A DNA stretch of 64,000 nucleotides, from NCBI RefSeq assembly GCF_000759445.1, contig NZ_JRMB01000002.1, forward strand, positions 1,798,001 to 1,862,000, given 5' to 3'. This document shows, piece by piece, positions 23,292-37,139 of the stretch. The position numbers and the translations under genes were made by a program. Below the pieces are notes generated by a model that had not been told where the DNA came from, did not search any database, and saw only the letters and a list, made by a program, of their open reading frames with translations. The DNA comes from Pseudomonas lutea. Its GTDB lineage: Bacteria; Pseudomonadota; Gammaproteobacteria; Pseudomonadales; Pseudomonadaceae. The number at the start of each line of letters is the position of its first letter. The stretch's first letter is position 1.

Positions 23292-24395
23292 ATGCATTTC
23301 ACCATTCAACGCGAAGCCCTGTTGAAACCCCTGCAACTGGTCGCCGGCGTTGTCGAACGCCGTCAGACCTTGCCGGTTCTGTCGAACGTACTCTTGGTTG
23401 TAGAAGGCCAGCAGTTGTCACTGACGGGCACCGACCTGGAAGTTGAGCTGGTTGGTCGCGTCCAGCTGGAGGAGCCTGCAGAGCCAGGTGAGATCACGGT
23501 GCCCGCCAGAAAGCTGATGGACATCTGCAAGAGCCTTCCAAACGACGCTCTTATCGACATCAAGCTAGATGAACAAAAACTGATCGTGAAGGCTGGCCGC
23601 AGCCGCTTCACACTGTCAACGCTGCCTGCGAACGATTTCCCGACTGTTGAAGAAGGCCCGGGCTCTCTCACTTTCAGCCTTATTCAAAGCAAGCTGCGCC
23701 GTCTGATTGAACGCACCAGCTTTGCGATGGCTCAGCAAGACGTTCGTTACTATCTCAACGGTATGTTGATCGAGGTCCAGTCAGGCATTCTGCGAGCTGT
23801 GGCAACAGATGGCCACCGGCTAGCCATGTGCTCCATGGCAGCGGACATTGAGCAGGCTGACCGCCATCAAGTCATCGTTCCTCGTAAGGGCATCCTGGAG
23901 CTTGCACGCCTGCTAACAGAGCAGGATGGCTTGGTCAGCATCGTGCTCGGCCAGCATCACATCCGGGCGACAACAGGCGAGTTCACGTTCACTTCCAAAC
24001 TGGTCGACGGTAAATTCCCGGACTACGAGCGAGTGCTGCCTAAAGGTGGGGACAAGCTGGTGGTGGGTGATCGTCAAGCATTGCGAGAAGCGTTTAGCCG
24101 TACCGCGATTCTCTCCAATGAAAAATACCGGGGTATTCGTCTTCAGTTGGCTAACGGTCAGTTGAAAATTCAGGCGAATAACCCGGAGCAGGAGGAAGCT
24201 GAAGAAGAGATCAGCGTTGATTACAACGGCAGCTCGCTGGAGATAGGTTTCAACGTAAGCTACTTGCTTGATGTATTGGGTGTCATGACGACCGAACAAG
24301 TTCGTCTGATCCTCTCGGATTCCAACAGCAGCGCATTGGTGCAGGAATCTGGTAATGACGACTCGGCTTATGTCGTCATGCCGATGCGTCTGTAA
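23292..24395 (+). CDS. dnaN: DNA polymerase III beta sliding clamp
   Basis: DnaN forms the dimeric ring that tethers DNA polymerase III to the template. The 367-residue protein starts MHFTIQREALLKPLQLVAGV and has three repeated clamp domains of about 120 residues each; it ends YVVMPMRL, the conserved C terminus that lines the hydrophobic partner cleft. It lies 35 bases after dnaA and 13 bases before recF, in the usual dnaA-dnaN-recF-gyrB order. Confidence 0.99.
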   Translation: MHFTIQREALLKPLQLVAGVVERRQTLPVLSNVLLVVEGQQLSLTGTDLEVELVGRVQLEEPAEPGEITVPARKLMDICKSLPNDALIDIKLDEQKLIVKAGRSRFTLSTLPANDFPTVEEGPGSLTFSLIQSKLRRLIERTSFAMAQQDVRYYLNGMLIEVQSGILRAVATDGHRLAMCSMAADIEQADRHQVIVPRKGILELARLLTEQDGLVSIVLGQHHIRATTGEFTFTSKLVDGKFPDYERVLPKGGDKLVVGDRQALREAFSRTAILSNEKYRGIRLQLANGQLKIQANNPEQEEAEEEISVDYNGSSLEIGFNVSYLLDVLGVMTTEQVRLILSDSNSSALVQESGNDDSAYVVMPMRL

Positions 24396-24408
24396 CAGCA
24401 GTTGATCA

Positions 24409-27934
<3,526 letters not shown>

Positions 27935-27950
27935 GGTTCACCCGTAAATA

Positions 27951-27988
27951 AAAACAGCCCCAACGATGCGAATCGTTGGGGCTGTTTT
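27951..27988. terminator. Bidirectional terminator between gyrB and the convergent acyltransferase gene
   Basis: A perfect 17-base inverted repeat (27951-27967 and 27972-27988) with the loop GCGA is flanked by A's on the left and T's on the right, so it works on both strands. It lies 16 bases past the gyrB stop and 12 bases before the stop of the minus-strand acyltransferase gene. Confidence 0.96.
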
Positions 27989-27999
27989 GTTTGAGATGT

Positions 28000-29148
28000 T
28001 CAGCTTACCGTTTTGATCTGACTGGTTGGCGATGTAATCAGCCCTCTCCTGCTCAACCGTCTGCCCCACTCAATACCGCGGAGCTCGATGCATTGATGGC
28101 TGACCGCGGATATACGCACAATTATGATTAGTAGACCGATGAGCAGGAGGTTGTCAGCTACTGCGTTCTGGAAGGAAAGCATCGGACCAGGGGCTGCGGC
28201 AGTGTATGTGACGACGGTGTAACCAGTGACCTTCCCCACCATAAGCAACCCTAGGGTGACAGCGAATAAAACCATCGCATGGACCATGTAGATCGAGTAG
28301 GACAGCGCGCCCAGCCGTTCAAATGGTTGAGCTTTAAGCAAGGTCGAGACAACCCCTCCCTCGAAAGAGAAGACCAATATCAGCGCGCAGAAGACCACCA
28401 TCAAAATAAGCTGCTTGTGACCGCTCTCGCTTATCAGCAAGCTCAACGTCATGCAAATACCGCTCACCTCCAGGAAGGTGAGCAGCCACCGCGAGAGGGC
28501 CTTCTTGTGGATAACTGTATAAAGCTTATAGGTCATAACCCCTGCGAAGAAACAAGACAGCCCCTGTAATGCCGGCTCCATCAAGTCAGCAAGTCCCAGC
28601 GACAAACACGCGGCAGCCATCGCTGAAACGATCAGGAATATCAGCGTGGCGAACCGGGGGGTACACAGAAGTATCCCCGCAAAAATCATGTAAATGTAGT
28701 ACTCGACACTGATGCTCCACGCCGGAAAGTTGAACGACTGAGGATTGAATCCTGGCCACCAGGATTGGAGGAGCAGCAGGTTGGGGATGATTTCTTGGGG
28801 CGCGCGCTGCCCGGTGAAACTCGGCTGACTGAAGGCTATACCGGCACGCTCTGCGCTCAGCTTCACGATCTCCAGTGCGATGGCGAACAGGAGCACAAAG
28901 ACGTGCAATGGATAGAGTCGGAAGGTGCGAGTGATGAAGAACTGCCTGAACTGACCTTTCGTGCCAAGCCTCTGGCGGTAGGTATGGGCCATGACGAAGC
29001 CACTCAGGACGAAGAAAAAGCTCACCAGATAATGCGCGTTTCTGAAGAATGCCCATTCGCCGAAGCTCTGTGGAACGTGGACGTGATAGACCGCAACGCT
29101 TAGTGCGCAGATGCCCCTGAACCCGTCCAGCACTTGAAATCTTTTCAT
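28000..29148 (-). CDS. Membrane acyltransferase family 3 protein (OafA/YrhL type)
   Basis: This 382-residue integral membrane protein has about ten hydrophobic helices and the N-terminal signature of acyltransferase 3 proteins: VLDGFRGICALSVAVYHVH, with the helix-1 His, then SFFFVLSGFVMAHTYRQRL and the FFITRTFRLYPLHVFVLLF segment. Such proteins transfer acetyl or other acyl groups to sugars of O-antigens, capsules or exported glycans. AGGGAG lies before the ATG. A second family member follows upstream in the same direction (29209-30324), only about 30% alike by eye. The acceptor sugar is unknown. Confidence 0.85.
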   Translation of the reverse strand: MKRFQVLDGFRGICALSVAVYHVHVPQSFGEWAFFRNAHYLVSFFFVLSGFVMAHTYRQRLGTKGQFRQFFITRTFRLYPLHVFVLLFAIALEIVKLSAERAGIAFSQPSFTGQRAPQEIIPNLLLLQSWWPGFNPQSFNFPAWSISVEYYIYMIFAGILLCTPRFATLIFLIVSAMAAACLSLGLADLMEPALQGLSCFFAGVMTYKLYTVIHKKALSRWLLTFLEVSGICMTLSLLISESGHKQLILMVVFCALILVFSFEGGVVSTLLKAQPFERLGALSYSIYMVHAMVLFAVTLGLLMVGKVTGYTVVTYTAAAPGPMLSFQNAVADNLLLIGLLIIIVRISAVSHQCIELRGIEWGRRLSRRGLITSPTSQIKTVS

Positions 29149-29208
29149 CGCGAACTCCCTGTTGAATACATGCCAAACGCGTTTAGCCCGAACTTCGGGC
29201 TCGGGCGA

Positions 29209-30324
29209 TCATGCTTTACCTTTCCCAACTGTGGCCCTAGGCCGTTTGATACTGTCCAGACGACTGCTGATAAAGTCGGCAACGCTGCCGCGCCTTGCCA
29301 TGGCGGGCTTCTCGATAAAGTGCCAAGAGAATACGGCTGCCAGTAATACAACCGGGAAACCGAGCAGCATCATGCTGACAGGGCCAATGCCTTTGAAAAG
29401 GTGGGCCAGGATTTCCTGGACCGGAAAGGCATAGATATAAACACCGTAGGAGTAATCACCCAGGTGTCTGTAACGGGCGATCACAGGCTGGTAAGCGAAC
29501 CCCAAGTACAAAATCAGATATGTCCACGCCAGCACCCCGCACTCGAAGAAAAACGGGGTGCGCCATGTGCAGGCCGCCAAAACAGCGAAAGGCAGGAGGC
29601 CCAATAAACGATGGTGGATATGCTGACGATATTGGTAGAAGGACATGCCCAGAACAAATGGCAAGCTCCACATGAAAAAAGCTTCGGTGCCGTAGAAGTC
29701 GTTGAACAGCGCACTGTTCAATCTCAGCCCTTTGAACGTGATGTACAGCGCGGCGTATAAAACAAGAAACCCGGAGAATCTGCGTCGCTCGCTGCAGACA
29801 GAGAACGCACCCAGCGCGCCGACCAGAATGTAAAAGGCGACCTCAAAGAAAAGCGTCCAGAGTGACCCATTTATACCTGGCCAAGGGTTCATCTCAAACA
29901 CGCCAGGCAGCTGGTACTTCATGTTGAATAGCGTCAGGTCGTGGGTGAGATAACCGTATGTTTCACCTGAACGGAAATATTCCGGCGTACTCAGTGTCGT
30001 AAACAAAGGTCCGATCAGAAACACACTGACCAGCAGTACGAATGTCAGTCCCGGATAGATGCGCAGAAATCGAGCGGTGAAGAAGTTGATCGTGCCGCCT
30101 GCGCGATCGCGGCTAAGCGAGATAAAAAAGCCGGAGACGCAAAAGAACGTGATTACCGCCACCTCACCAAGGGAAAGGCCGATCAGGTCAGAGAGTGGTT
30201 CGACCGCATCATGGCCGAGCGCAAGAGGATAGCTATGAGAAATCAGTACCGCTGCTGCGGCGATTATCCTGATGAGGTTAAAGTTGTTGTCCCGTCTGGA
30301 CGCCAAGTCACCCAACGTATTCAT
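29209..30324 (-). CDS. Membrane acyltransferase family 3 protein (second copy)
   Basis: This 371-residue multi-pass protein is also of the acyltransferase 3 family: NNFNLIRIIAAAAVLISHSY holds the helix-1 Arg/His pair, EVAVITFFCVSGFFISLSRD is the second helix, and INFFTARFLRIYPGLTFVLL the third. It ends in a basic cytoplasmic tail. I chose ATG 30324 (MNTLGDLASRRDN) with GGAGG four bases upstream over an ATG at 30366 that has no ribosome site. It is 60 bases upstream of the first acyltransferase gene and in the same direction, so the two may form a small operon. Confidence 0.83.
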   Translation of the reverse strand: MNTLGDLASRRDNNFNLIRIIAAAAVLISHSYPLALGHDAVEPLSDLIGLSLGEVAVITFFCVSGFFISLSRDRAGGTINFFTARFLRIYPGLTFVLLVSVFLIGPLFTTLSTPEYFRSGETYGYLTHDLTLFNMKYQLPGVFEMNPWPGINGSLWTLFFEVAFYILVGALGAFSVCSERRRFSGFLVLYAALYITFKGLRLNSALFNDFYGTEAFFMWSLPFVLGMSFYQYRQHIHHRLLGLLPFAVLAACTWRTPFFFECGVLAWTYLILYLGFAYQPVIARYRHLGDYSYGVYIYAFPVQEILAHLFKGIGPVSMMLLGFPVVLLAAVFSWHFIEKPAMARRGSVADFISSRLDSIKRPRATVGKGKA

Positions 30325-30662
30325 ACTGCCTCCGCGCGCGATCAGGGTCGTACCGATTCGATCCATTCACCGCTGTGACACTTACGCCGTCGGGGACGCG
30401 CGATATCGAGAGGGTTGTAAATGGTGTTGAGCATGAACAATACACTGGGAATTTTGCGCGTCTAATTGCCTTCCCTAATCGTGCTGTGGATAACCTGCAC
30501 GCCCTGTCAGCCAATATTTTGGCCCGGAATCCTGAACGATAGTTTTTGATACGCGGGACAGTGTTTTGAGTTTCTGTTAGCGAGCCACGCCAACATGACC
30601 CGAAGTACCCGTGGATTGAACCGCAGCATCAGGACAGTGAAAGACCAAGGAGCTTCAGTCAC
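30325..30662. other. Intergenic region between divergent acyltransferase and MFS genes
   Basis: This 338-base gap must hold promoters for both divergent neighbours, but I cannot place them with confidence. It contains one perfect DnaA box (30485-30493, minus strand). I see no gene, hairpin terminator or repeat. Confidence 0.5.
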
Positions 30663-31850
30663 ATGTCGATTCGCAAATACCAAAAAGTTCTGGCAATCCC
30701 TCGAGTGCTGCCTGCCACGTTATTCATGTTCGTCGCGGGTCTCCCGCTGACCATCATGGGGCTCACGTTGAGCTTGCATGTGCTCAACGAAATGGGCGGC
30801 AGTTATTTTGATGCGGGCGTGGTGGGCACGGCGACTGCCTTGGGTTTCGCGGTGGGCTCTCCCCTGCTCGGCCGGATGATCGACCGTCATGGCTTACGCC
30901 CGGTGGTGGCTGTGTGCGGGACGCTGTCGACCCTCGCGTGGATATTGCTCCCTATGGTGAGCTATTGGCTCTATGTCCTATTGGCTTTTATCGCCGGTCT
31001 TTTTACCGTGCCGACAGGATCGCTTGCGCGGCAGTTCGTGGCCAGTCTGGTCCCGGAAGATCAGCGCCGTCCCGCGTATTCGCTGAACATGATGCTCATG
31101 GAACTCTCATTCGTGATCGGGCCCGCCAGCGGCATCCTGTTGATCACCACCTATTCGGCGACTGCCACTCTGGCGGGCATAGGCCTTTGGCGCGCACTCT
31201 CCTACGTCGTACTGTATGTATTGAACTGGCCTACCCGAAATCTGGATGAAGTCGCGGCGAATCCAGATCGCGTCCGACCCAAACTTCGCACATGGATGAG
31301 CGGCCGTTTATTAGCCGTCATGTTTGTCAGTGCGGGTGCTTTATTCGTGCTGTACGGCACAGAGTTGGCACTCATTGCCGTGTTGCGTGCCAGCGATCAA
31401 CTTGCCTTTACCGGTTATGTCATCGCTGCCATGTCCATTGCATCCATCGTGGGCGGATATGTCCACGGAGTTGTCCACAGGTCTTGGTCGCAAATGAAGC
31501 TCGCTCTGGCGATGAGCGTGTTGCTGCTACCCGTAGTCTTTTTTGATGACGTCTGGTGGTGGCTTTTGCTCGCGCTGCTGCCGACCAACCTGCTGTGCAC
31601 TCCGACGCTGGCTGCAGGTTCGGAAGCGGTTGCAAAGCTGGCGCCTTCAAGCGTCAGAGGAGAAGTGATGGGCTTGCATGATTCGGCCTACCGCATAGGC
31701 CAGACGCTGTCGGCGCCGATTGTGGGTTTTGCGATCGACAGCGTTTCACCTGCCATGGGATTTGTCGCAGCGGCGTGTGGCGGGATTGCGTTAGTCGGCA
31801 TGGGGACGCTATGCACGCGTTACAGTACAGCGTCGGCTAAGACCGCTTGA
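30663..31850 (+). CDS. Major facilitator superfamily transporter
   Basis: This 395-residue inner-membrane protein has 12 predicted hydrophobic segments. The MFS motif A between helices 2 and 3 reads GSPLLGRMIDRHGLRPVVAV, and a related loop occurs in the second half. The SARQFVASLVPEDQR-like region (SLARQFVASLVPEDQRRPAY) after helix 4 recalls sugar-efflux and drug-efflux members. AAGGAG lies before the ATG. It is alone on the plus strand, divergent from the acyltransferase pair, so export of a small sugar or drug is a guess. Substrate unknown. Confidence 0.8.
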   Translation: MSIRKYQKVLAIPRVLPATLFMFVAGLPLTIMGLTLSLHVLNEMGGSYFDAGVVGTATALGFAVGSPLLGRMIDRHGLRPVVAVCGTLSTLAWILLPMVSYWLYVLLAFIAGLFTVPTGSLARQFVASLVPEDQRRPAYSLNMMLMELSFVIGPASGILLITTYSATATLAGIGLWRALSYVVLYVLNWPTRNLDEVAANPDRVRPKLRTWMSGRLLAVMFVSAGALFVLYGTELALIAVLRASDQLAFTGYVIAAMSIASIVGGYVHGVVHRSWSQMKLALAMSVLLLPVVFFDDVWWWLLLALLPTNLLCTPTLAAGSEAVAKLAPSSVRGEVMGLHDSAYRIGQTLSAPIVGFAIDSVSPAMGFVAAACGGIALVGMGTLCTRYSTASAKTA

Positions 31851-32032
31851 TCACTTACGGTCTTGGCTGCGCAGGCTCAAGACCGGCCTTTTCAAGCAAT
31901 TGACAACGGCTAAGAAAAACTTATGCACGGTTTTGTCGCCGTAAGCACTGCGAGAAATAAGCATTAGAATTAATGAGTTAGCAGTGTATTTCTGAGATTT
32001 TGCGACATTTAGTGCACAGGTTATCCACAAAT

Positions 32033-32803
32033 TCAGACGGCGGATTTTTCCGGTAGGGGTGCAGGCACCGCAGGTGATCCCAAATCGCGCTGCGTTTGCT
32101 CGTTCCAGGCCGAAACGCGATCGTTCAGCGCAGCGATTGCGCGAGGGCCAGTGCCCTCGGCATACATCGGCTTGCCAATGACGACCTCAATAGTCCCAGG
32201 CTTCTTCCCCCAGCCCTCTTTGGGCCAATACCGGCCGGCATTGTGTGAGATGGGCAAGACGGGGAGATCTGCATTAACCGCCAGTGCCGAACCGCTGCGT
32301 GAGAACTTTCCAATCTGGCCGTAAGGTACCCGCGTGCCCTCAGGGAAGATGAGCACCCAAACGCGATCCTTAAGTAATTCGTCGCCTTTCTTTGCGACGA
32401 CTTTGAGCGCCGCTTTGGGGTTATTGCGATCGATTGCGATCGGACGGAGCATCGCCATGGCCCAGCCAAAGAAAGGCACGTACAGCAGCTCGCGCTTGAG
32501 TACCTGGCTCAAAGGTTGAAAGTGCGCCGATAGAAAAAACGTCTCCCAGGTACTTTGATGATTGGAGACGATGACGCATGGCGTCTCGGGAATGTTTTCC
32601 TGGCCGGTGATGTTGACCTTGATGTTGAGCAACACGCGCGTCAGCCATAGTGCACAGCGGCACCAGTAGACGTTGATAAAGCGATAACGAGCGCGAAATG
32701 GCAGGAAAGGCGCAATAAAGAAACTGAGCGAACACCACAGCAGGGCGCTGGTGCCCAGCAGCAGGTAAAAGAAGAAGATCCTGATGGCCTGCACAATCGA
32801 CAT
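32033..32803 (-). CDS. plsC: 1-acyl-sn-glycerol-3-phosphate acyltransferase (PlsC type)
   Basis: This 256-residue inner-membrane enzyme acylates lysophosphatidic acid or a related lysolipid. An N-terminal hydrophobic helix (IRIFFFYLLLGTSALLWCSL) is followed by the catalytic motif NHQSTWETFF (His-x4-acid, here with Glu where most have Asp) and LIFPEGTRVPYG (motif III). This Glu form is common in the copy next to gyrB in Pseudomonas, so it is not a sign of inactivity. It follows gmhB on the same strand. A perfect DnaA box (32021-32029) lies 3 bases past its stop. Confidence 0.88.
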   Translation of the reverse strand: MSIVQAIRIFFFYLLLGTSALLWCSLSFFIAPFLPFRARYRFINVYWCRCALWLTRVLLNIKVNITGQENIPETPCVIVSNHQSTWETFFLSAHFQPLSQVLKRELLYVPFFGWAMAMLRPIAIDRNNPKAALKVVAKKGDELLKDRVWVLIFPEGTRVPYGQIGKFSRSGSALAVNADLPVLPISHNAGRYWPKEGWGKKPGTIEVVIGKPMYAEGTGPRAIAALNDRVSAWNEQTQRDLGSPAVPAPLPEKSAV

Positions 32804-32860
32804 AGCTGCTTATACCGTTACGGGGCGATAGCCCGAATTAAGCGGTCTGCTGGACAGGCC

Positions 32861-33418
32861 TCAGCCTTCCAACAGTTCGCTGTTGTGAATAAGTTCTGCG
32901 GCGACCGCCGCCAGATCTTCAAAAATCAACGTGCCGGCGGGTAATGGCCCGCTTCGCGTCTTCTGACCTTTGCCTGTCATAACCAATACAGGTTGTGAAT
33001 CGACGGCAGCTGCCGCGTCCAGGTCACCCTTACTGTCACCCACAAACCAAACGCCGGCTAAATCGACGGCGTAATGGCGGGCGATTGTCTTGAGCATGCC
33101 AGGTTTTGGCTTACGGCAATCACAGCCAGCGTCCGGGCCGTGGGGGCAATAGACAACCAGTCCGACCTCGCCTCCGTTCTGTGCCACGAGTTCACGCAAG
33201 CGCGCATGCATGGCATCAAGTGTCGCGAGATCGTAGTAGCCGCGAGCAATGCCGGACTGGTTAGTGGCCACCGCCACCGTCCAGCCGGCCTTGCTCAGTT
33301 GCGCGATGGCCTCGACCGAACCAGGAATCGGAACCCACTCCTCCACCGACTTGATGTAGGCATCGGAGTCCTGGTTGATCACCCCGTCCCGATCGAGAAT
33401 CAGCAACTTCACTGGCAT
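32861..33418 (-). CDS. gmhB: D-glycero-beta-D-manno-heptose-1,7-bisphosphate 7-phosphatase
   Basis: GmhB removes the 7-phosphate in ADP-heptose synthesis for the LPS inner core. The 185-residue HAD-family protein begins MPVKLLILDRDGVINQDSD, with the nucleophile and acid/base Asp pair, has VAVATNQSGIARGYY (motif II) and VWFVGDSKGDLDAA (motif IV). The zinc-binding loop CPHGPDAGCDCRKPKPGM is intact. It lies 11 bases after glyS and before plsC, in one glyQ-glyS-gmhB-plsC run. Confidence 0.93.
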   Translation of the reverse strand: MPVKLLILDRDGVINQDSDAYIKSVEEWVPIPGSVEAIAQLSKAGWTVAVATNQSGIARGYYDLATLDAMHARLRELVAQNGGEVGLVVYCPHGPDAGCDCRKPKPGMLKTIARHYAVDLAGVWFVGDSKGDLDAAAAVDSQPVLVMTGKGQKTRSGPLPAGTLIFEDLAAVAAELIHNSELLEG

Positions 33419-33429
33419 ATCCCTCGCAA

Positions 33430-35484
33430 TCAGCTCAACAAGGAGATGTCGGCAACGCCAAGGAACAGATTGCGCAGACGGGCGAGCAAGGCGTAACGAT
33501 TGGCCCGCACACTGGCGTCTTCTGCGTTCACCATTACCGCTTCGAAAAACGCATCGACAGGTTCGCGAAGTGCGGCAAGACGCGTCAGCGCCTCGTTGTA
33601 CTGGCGGCTGGCGGACATGGGCGCTACGGCCTGATCTGCCTGCTGAATCGCCGAGTACAGCGAAAACTCGTTGGCGTTATCGAAATACTTCGGCTCTACC
33701 GTGTGAGCGATATTGCCGTCCGCTTTGCTGAGCAGGTTCGACACACGCTTGTTGACTGCGGCCAGTGCTGCAGCCTCGGGCAGCTTGCGGAAAGCCTGCA
33801 CAGCCTGAACGCGCTGATCGAAGTCCAGGGCGGAAGCCGGCTGCAAGGCGCGAACCGAAAGGTAAACCGAAACGTCGACGCCCTCGTCTTCATAGCGAGC
33901 GCGCAGGCGGTCGAAGATGAATTCAAGAACCTGTTCCGGCAGGCCGGCCGGTTTGATCTTCACACCGAACTGAGCGACCGCGAATTGCACGGTTTTGACC
34001 AAGTCCAGGTCCAGCTTTTTCTCGATCAGAATGCGCAAGATGCCGAGCGCCGCGCGGCGCAATGCGTATGGGTCTTTGCTGCCGGTCGGGAGCATGCCGA
34101 TGCCGAAAATCCCGACGAGGGTGTCGAGCTTGTCGGCGATGGCCACAGCTGCGCCAGTCAGCGTACCTGGCAGTTCAGCGCCAGCACCACGTGGCATGTA
34201 TTGCTCATTCAACGCCAACGCGACGTCTTCGGGCTCACCATCGGCCAAGGCATAGTAGTAGCCGGCCACGCCCTGCATTTCCGGGAATTCGCCAACCATT
34301 TCTGTGGCCAGGTCGCACTTGGACAGCAGACCCGCACGTGCGGCGCGCTGAGCATCGCCACCAATGCGTGGGGCAATGAATGCAGCCAGCTTGGATACCC
34401 GCTCAGCCTTGTCGAAAACCGTGCCCAACTGGGCCTGGAAGACAACGTTCTGCAGGCGCTGATTGAAGGTCTCAAGCTTCTGCTTCTTGTCCTGCTTGAA
34501 GAAGAACTCGGCGTCGGTCAGGCGCGGGCGCACAACCTTCTCATTACCCAGGACAATCTGCGATGCGTCCTTGCTGTCGATGTTCGCGACAGTGATAAAA
34601 CGCGGTAGCAGCTTGCCCTCGGCATTGAGCAGGCAGAAATACTTCTGGTTGTCCTGCATCGTGATGATAAGGGCTTCCTGTGGCACCTCTAGGAAGCGCT
34701 CCTCGAACGAGCACACCAGCGGCACTGGCCATTCGACCAGCGCGGTCACCTCATCCAGCAATGCCGGCGGCACAATGGCGGTGCCCTCATGCTGAGCGGC
34801 GAGCTCTTCAACACGCTTGCTGATGAGCTGGCGACGCTCGTTGAAATCTGCAAGCACGTGAGCGGCGCGCAGATCGCTGGCGTAGTTGGCTGGCGAGGTA
34901 ATGCGCACACTTTCCGGATGATGGAAGCGATGGCCACGCGATTCCCGGCCGGAGGTCTGAGCGAGGATGGTGCAGTCAACGACCTGATCGCCAAACAGCA
35001 TCACCAGCCATTGAGTCGGCCGTACGAACTCTTCCTTGCGCGCGCCCCAGCGCATGCGCTTGGGGATTGGCAAGTCGTTGAGAGAATCCTCGACGATGGT
35101 TGGCAACAGGCTCAGCGTTGGTTTGCCCGGAATGCTCTGGCTGTAACGCAGCTTCGGACCGCTTTGATCGATTTCGCTCAGATCGACGCCGCACTTCTTG
35201 GCGAAGCCCAATGCGGCCTGGGTGGGATTGCCCTCTGCGTCGAACGCTGCCTGGCGGGGTGGCCCGTCCAGATTAACGCTGCGGTCAGGCTGCTCGGTGG
35301 CGAGCTGGGTAATCAGCACGGCCAGTCGACGTGGCGCTGCGTAAACCTGTTTGGCGCTGTAGGTCAGACCTGCAGCCTGCAGGCCCTTTTCGATACCGGC
35401 CATGAACGCATCGGCCAAAGTATTCAGTGCTTTGGGTGGCAGTTCTTCGGTGCCCAGCTCGACCAGAAAATCTTGAGCACTCAT
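33430..35484 (-). CDS. glyS: Glycyl-tRNA synthetase beta subunit
   Basis: GlyS is the large subunit of the heterotetrameric glycyl-tRNA synthetase. It has 684 residues, the normal length. It begins [20 protein letters not shown], the family signature, and holds the HD-like segment typical of the beta chain plus a C-terminal anticodon-binding region ([20 protein letters not shown]). Its ATG overlaps the TGA of glyQ in an ATGA, so the subunits are translated together. Confidence 0.98.
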   Translation of the reverse strand: MSAQDFLVELGTEELPPKALNTLADAFMAGIEKGLQAAGLTYSAKQVYAAPRRLAVLITQLATEQPDRSVNLDGPPRQAAFDAEGNPTQAALGFAKKCGVDLSEIDQSGPKLRYSQSIPGKPTLSLLPTIVEDSLNDLPIPKRMRWGARKEEFVRPTQWLVMLFGDQVVDCTILAQTSGRESRGHRFHHPESVRITSPANYASDLRAAHVLADFNERRQLISKRVEELAAQHEGTAIVPPALLDEVTALVEWPVPLVCSFEERFLEVPQEALIITMQDNQKYFCLLNAEGKLLPRFITVANIDSKDASQIVLGNEKVVRPRLTDAEFFFKQDKKQKLETFNQRLQNVVFQAQLGTVFDKAERVSKLAAFIAPRIGGDAQRAARAGLLSKCDLATEMVGEFPEMQGVAGYYYALADGEPEDVALALNEQYMPRGAGAELPGTLTGAAVAIADKLDTLVGIFGIGMLPTGSKDPYALRRAALGILRILIEKKLDLDLVKTVQFAVAQFGVKIKPAGLPEQVLEFIFDRLRARYEDEGVDVSVYLSVRALQPASALDFDQRVQAVQAFRKLPEAAALAAVNKRVSNLLSKADGNIAHTVEPKYFDNANEFSLYSAIQQADQAVAPMSASRQYNEALTRLAALREPVDAFFEAVMVNAEDASVRANRYALLARLRNLFLGVADISLLS

Positions 35485-36428
35485 TGCGCTGCCTCCAGCT
35501 TGGCCAACACTTCATCACGGATATCAGGCGCAGCCATCGGGAAGCCCAACTTGGCCCGGGCCGTCAGGTACGCCTGGGCCACGGAGCGAGCGAGGGTACG
35601 GACGCGCAGAATGTATTGTTGACGCGCAGTCACGGAAATCGCGCGACGGGCATCCAGCAGGTTAAACGTGTGGGAGGCCTTGAGGACCATCTCGTAGCTC
35701 GGCAGTGGCAGCTCGACTTCAATCAGCCGTACGGCTTCGCTCTCGTAGAAGTCGAACAGCTCAAACAGCTTGTCGACATTGGCGTGCTCGAAGTTGTACG
35801 TCGATTGCTCAACTTCGTTCTGATGGAAGACATCGCCGTAGGTCACTTTGCCGAATGGCCCGTCGGTCCAGACCAGGTCATAGACTGACTCAACGCCCTG
35901 CAGGTACATCGCCAGACGCTCAAGGCCATAAGTAATCTCGCCCGTTACGGGATAGCACTCGATGCCGCCAACTTGCTGGAAATAAGTGAATTGCGACACT
36001 TCCATGCCGTTCAACCAGATCTCCCAGCCCAGGCCCCAGGCGCCGAGGGTGGGTGATTCCCAGTTATCTTCGACAAAGCGAACGTCGTGCACCAGCGGAT
36101 CCAGGCCGACATGCTTCAGCGAGCCGAGGTACAGCTCCTGGAAGTTGTCCGGGTTGGGCTTGAGTACGACCTGAAACTGGTAATAGTGCTGCAGGCGATT
36201 CGGGTTCTCGCCATAACGGCCATCGGTAGGACGACGGCTCGGTTGTACGTAGGCGGCGTTCCAGGTTTCCGGGCCGATGGCGCGCAGAAACGTTGCGGTG
36301 TGGAAAGTGCCGGCGCCCACTTCCATATCGTAGGGCTGAAGTACCACACAACCTTGCTCAGCCCAGTATTGCTGGAGGGCGAGGATCAAGTCTTGGAAGG
36401 TACGCACGGCTGGCGTAGGCTGGCTCAC
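35481..36428 (-). CDS. glyQ: Glycyl-tRNA synthetase alpha subunit
   Basis: GlyQ carries the class II catalytic core that activates glycine. The 315 residues show [40 protein letters not shown] (motif region) and [20 protein letters not shown]. The start is the GTG at 36428 ([11 protein letters not shown], read as Met) with AGGTG 8 bases upstream; the longer open frame upstream has no similarity to GlyQ. It is the first gene of the glyQ-glyS-gmhB-plsC run, divergent from tag. Confidence 0.95.
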   Translation of the reverse strand: MSQPTPAVRTFQDLILALQQYWAEQGCVVLQPYDMEVGAGTFHTATFLRAIGPETWNAAYVQPSRRPTDGRYGENPNRLQHYYQFQVVLKPNPDNFQELYLGSLKHVGLDPLVHDVRFVEDNWESPTLGAWGLGWEIWLNGMEVSQFTYFQQVGGIECYPVTGEITYGLERLAMYLQGVESVYDLVWTDGPFGKVTYGDVFHQNEVEQSTYNFEHANVDKLFELFDFYESEAVRLIEVELPLPSYEMVLKASHTFNLLDARRAISVTARQQYILRVRTLARSVAQAYLTARAKLGFPMAAPDIRDEVLAKLEAAQ

Positions 36429-36509
36429 GAAATTCACCTGTACTGGGGGGCTGCGATTTAAAGAGCGGGAGTATACCCGATTCGGCCGCGCCTCCACCCT
36501 TGGAGCCCT

Positions 36510-37064
36510 ATGCCACGCTGCTTTTGGTGCAACGAAGACCCGCTTTACATGGACTACCACGATCAAGAGTGGGGTGTGCCGTTGCGCGATGCGCAGATGC
36601 TGTTCGAGTTCCTGTTGCTCGAAGGGTTCCAGGCTGGACTGTCATGGATCACCATCCTCAAAAAGCGCGAGCGCTACCGCGAAGTGATGTTCGGGTTCGA
36701 CGTCCAGCGCATTGCCGCGATGACCGATGCGCAGATAGAGGCGCTGATGCTGGAGCCGGGCATCGTGCGTAATCGTCTCAAGCTCAATGCCGCCCGCGAG
36801 AACGCCCAGGCCTGGCTCCGGCTGGATGATCCGGTTGCCCTCCTTTGGTCTTTTGTTGGCGGCAGCCCGAAGATCAACCATTTCAAGGACCGTAGTGAAG
36901 TCCCGGCCATCACGCCGGAAGCCGAAGCCATGAGTAAAGCGCTTAAAAAAGCCGGATTCACTTTCGTAGGTCCGACCATCTGTTATGCCTATATGCAGGC
37001 GACAGGGATGGTCATGGACCACACAGTGGATTGCGACCGGTATGCGGAACTGGCCGGTGCCTGA
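36510..37064 (+). CDS. tag: DNA-3-methyladenine glycosylase I
   Basis: Tag removes 3-methyladenine from alkylated DNA. The 184 residues begin [20 protein letters not shown], with the Cys of the zinc snap near residue 4, and contain [20 protein letters not shown] and a C-terminal [20 protein letters not shown] with the His and Cys (DC) that complete the zinc site. GGAG lies 5 bases before the ATG. It diverges from glyQ and is followed by the lipid A acyltransferase gene. Confidence 0.96.
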   Translation: MPRCFWCNEDPLYMDYHDQEWGVPLRDAQMLFEFLLLEGFQAGLSWITILKKRERYREVMFGFDVQRIAAMTDAQIEALMLEPGIVRNRLKLNAARENAQAWLRLDDPVALLWSFVGGSPKINHFKDRSEVPAITPEAEAMSKALKKAGFTFVGPTICYAYMQATGMVMDHTVDCDRYAELAGA

Positions 37065-37139
37065 CCATAAAGCAGGATGAGCGGGCGATTGATTCGCGCG
37101 GTGGTTACAATGACCGCCTCATGTATTCGGGAGTGATCT

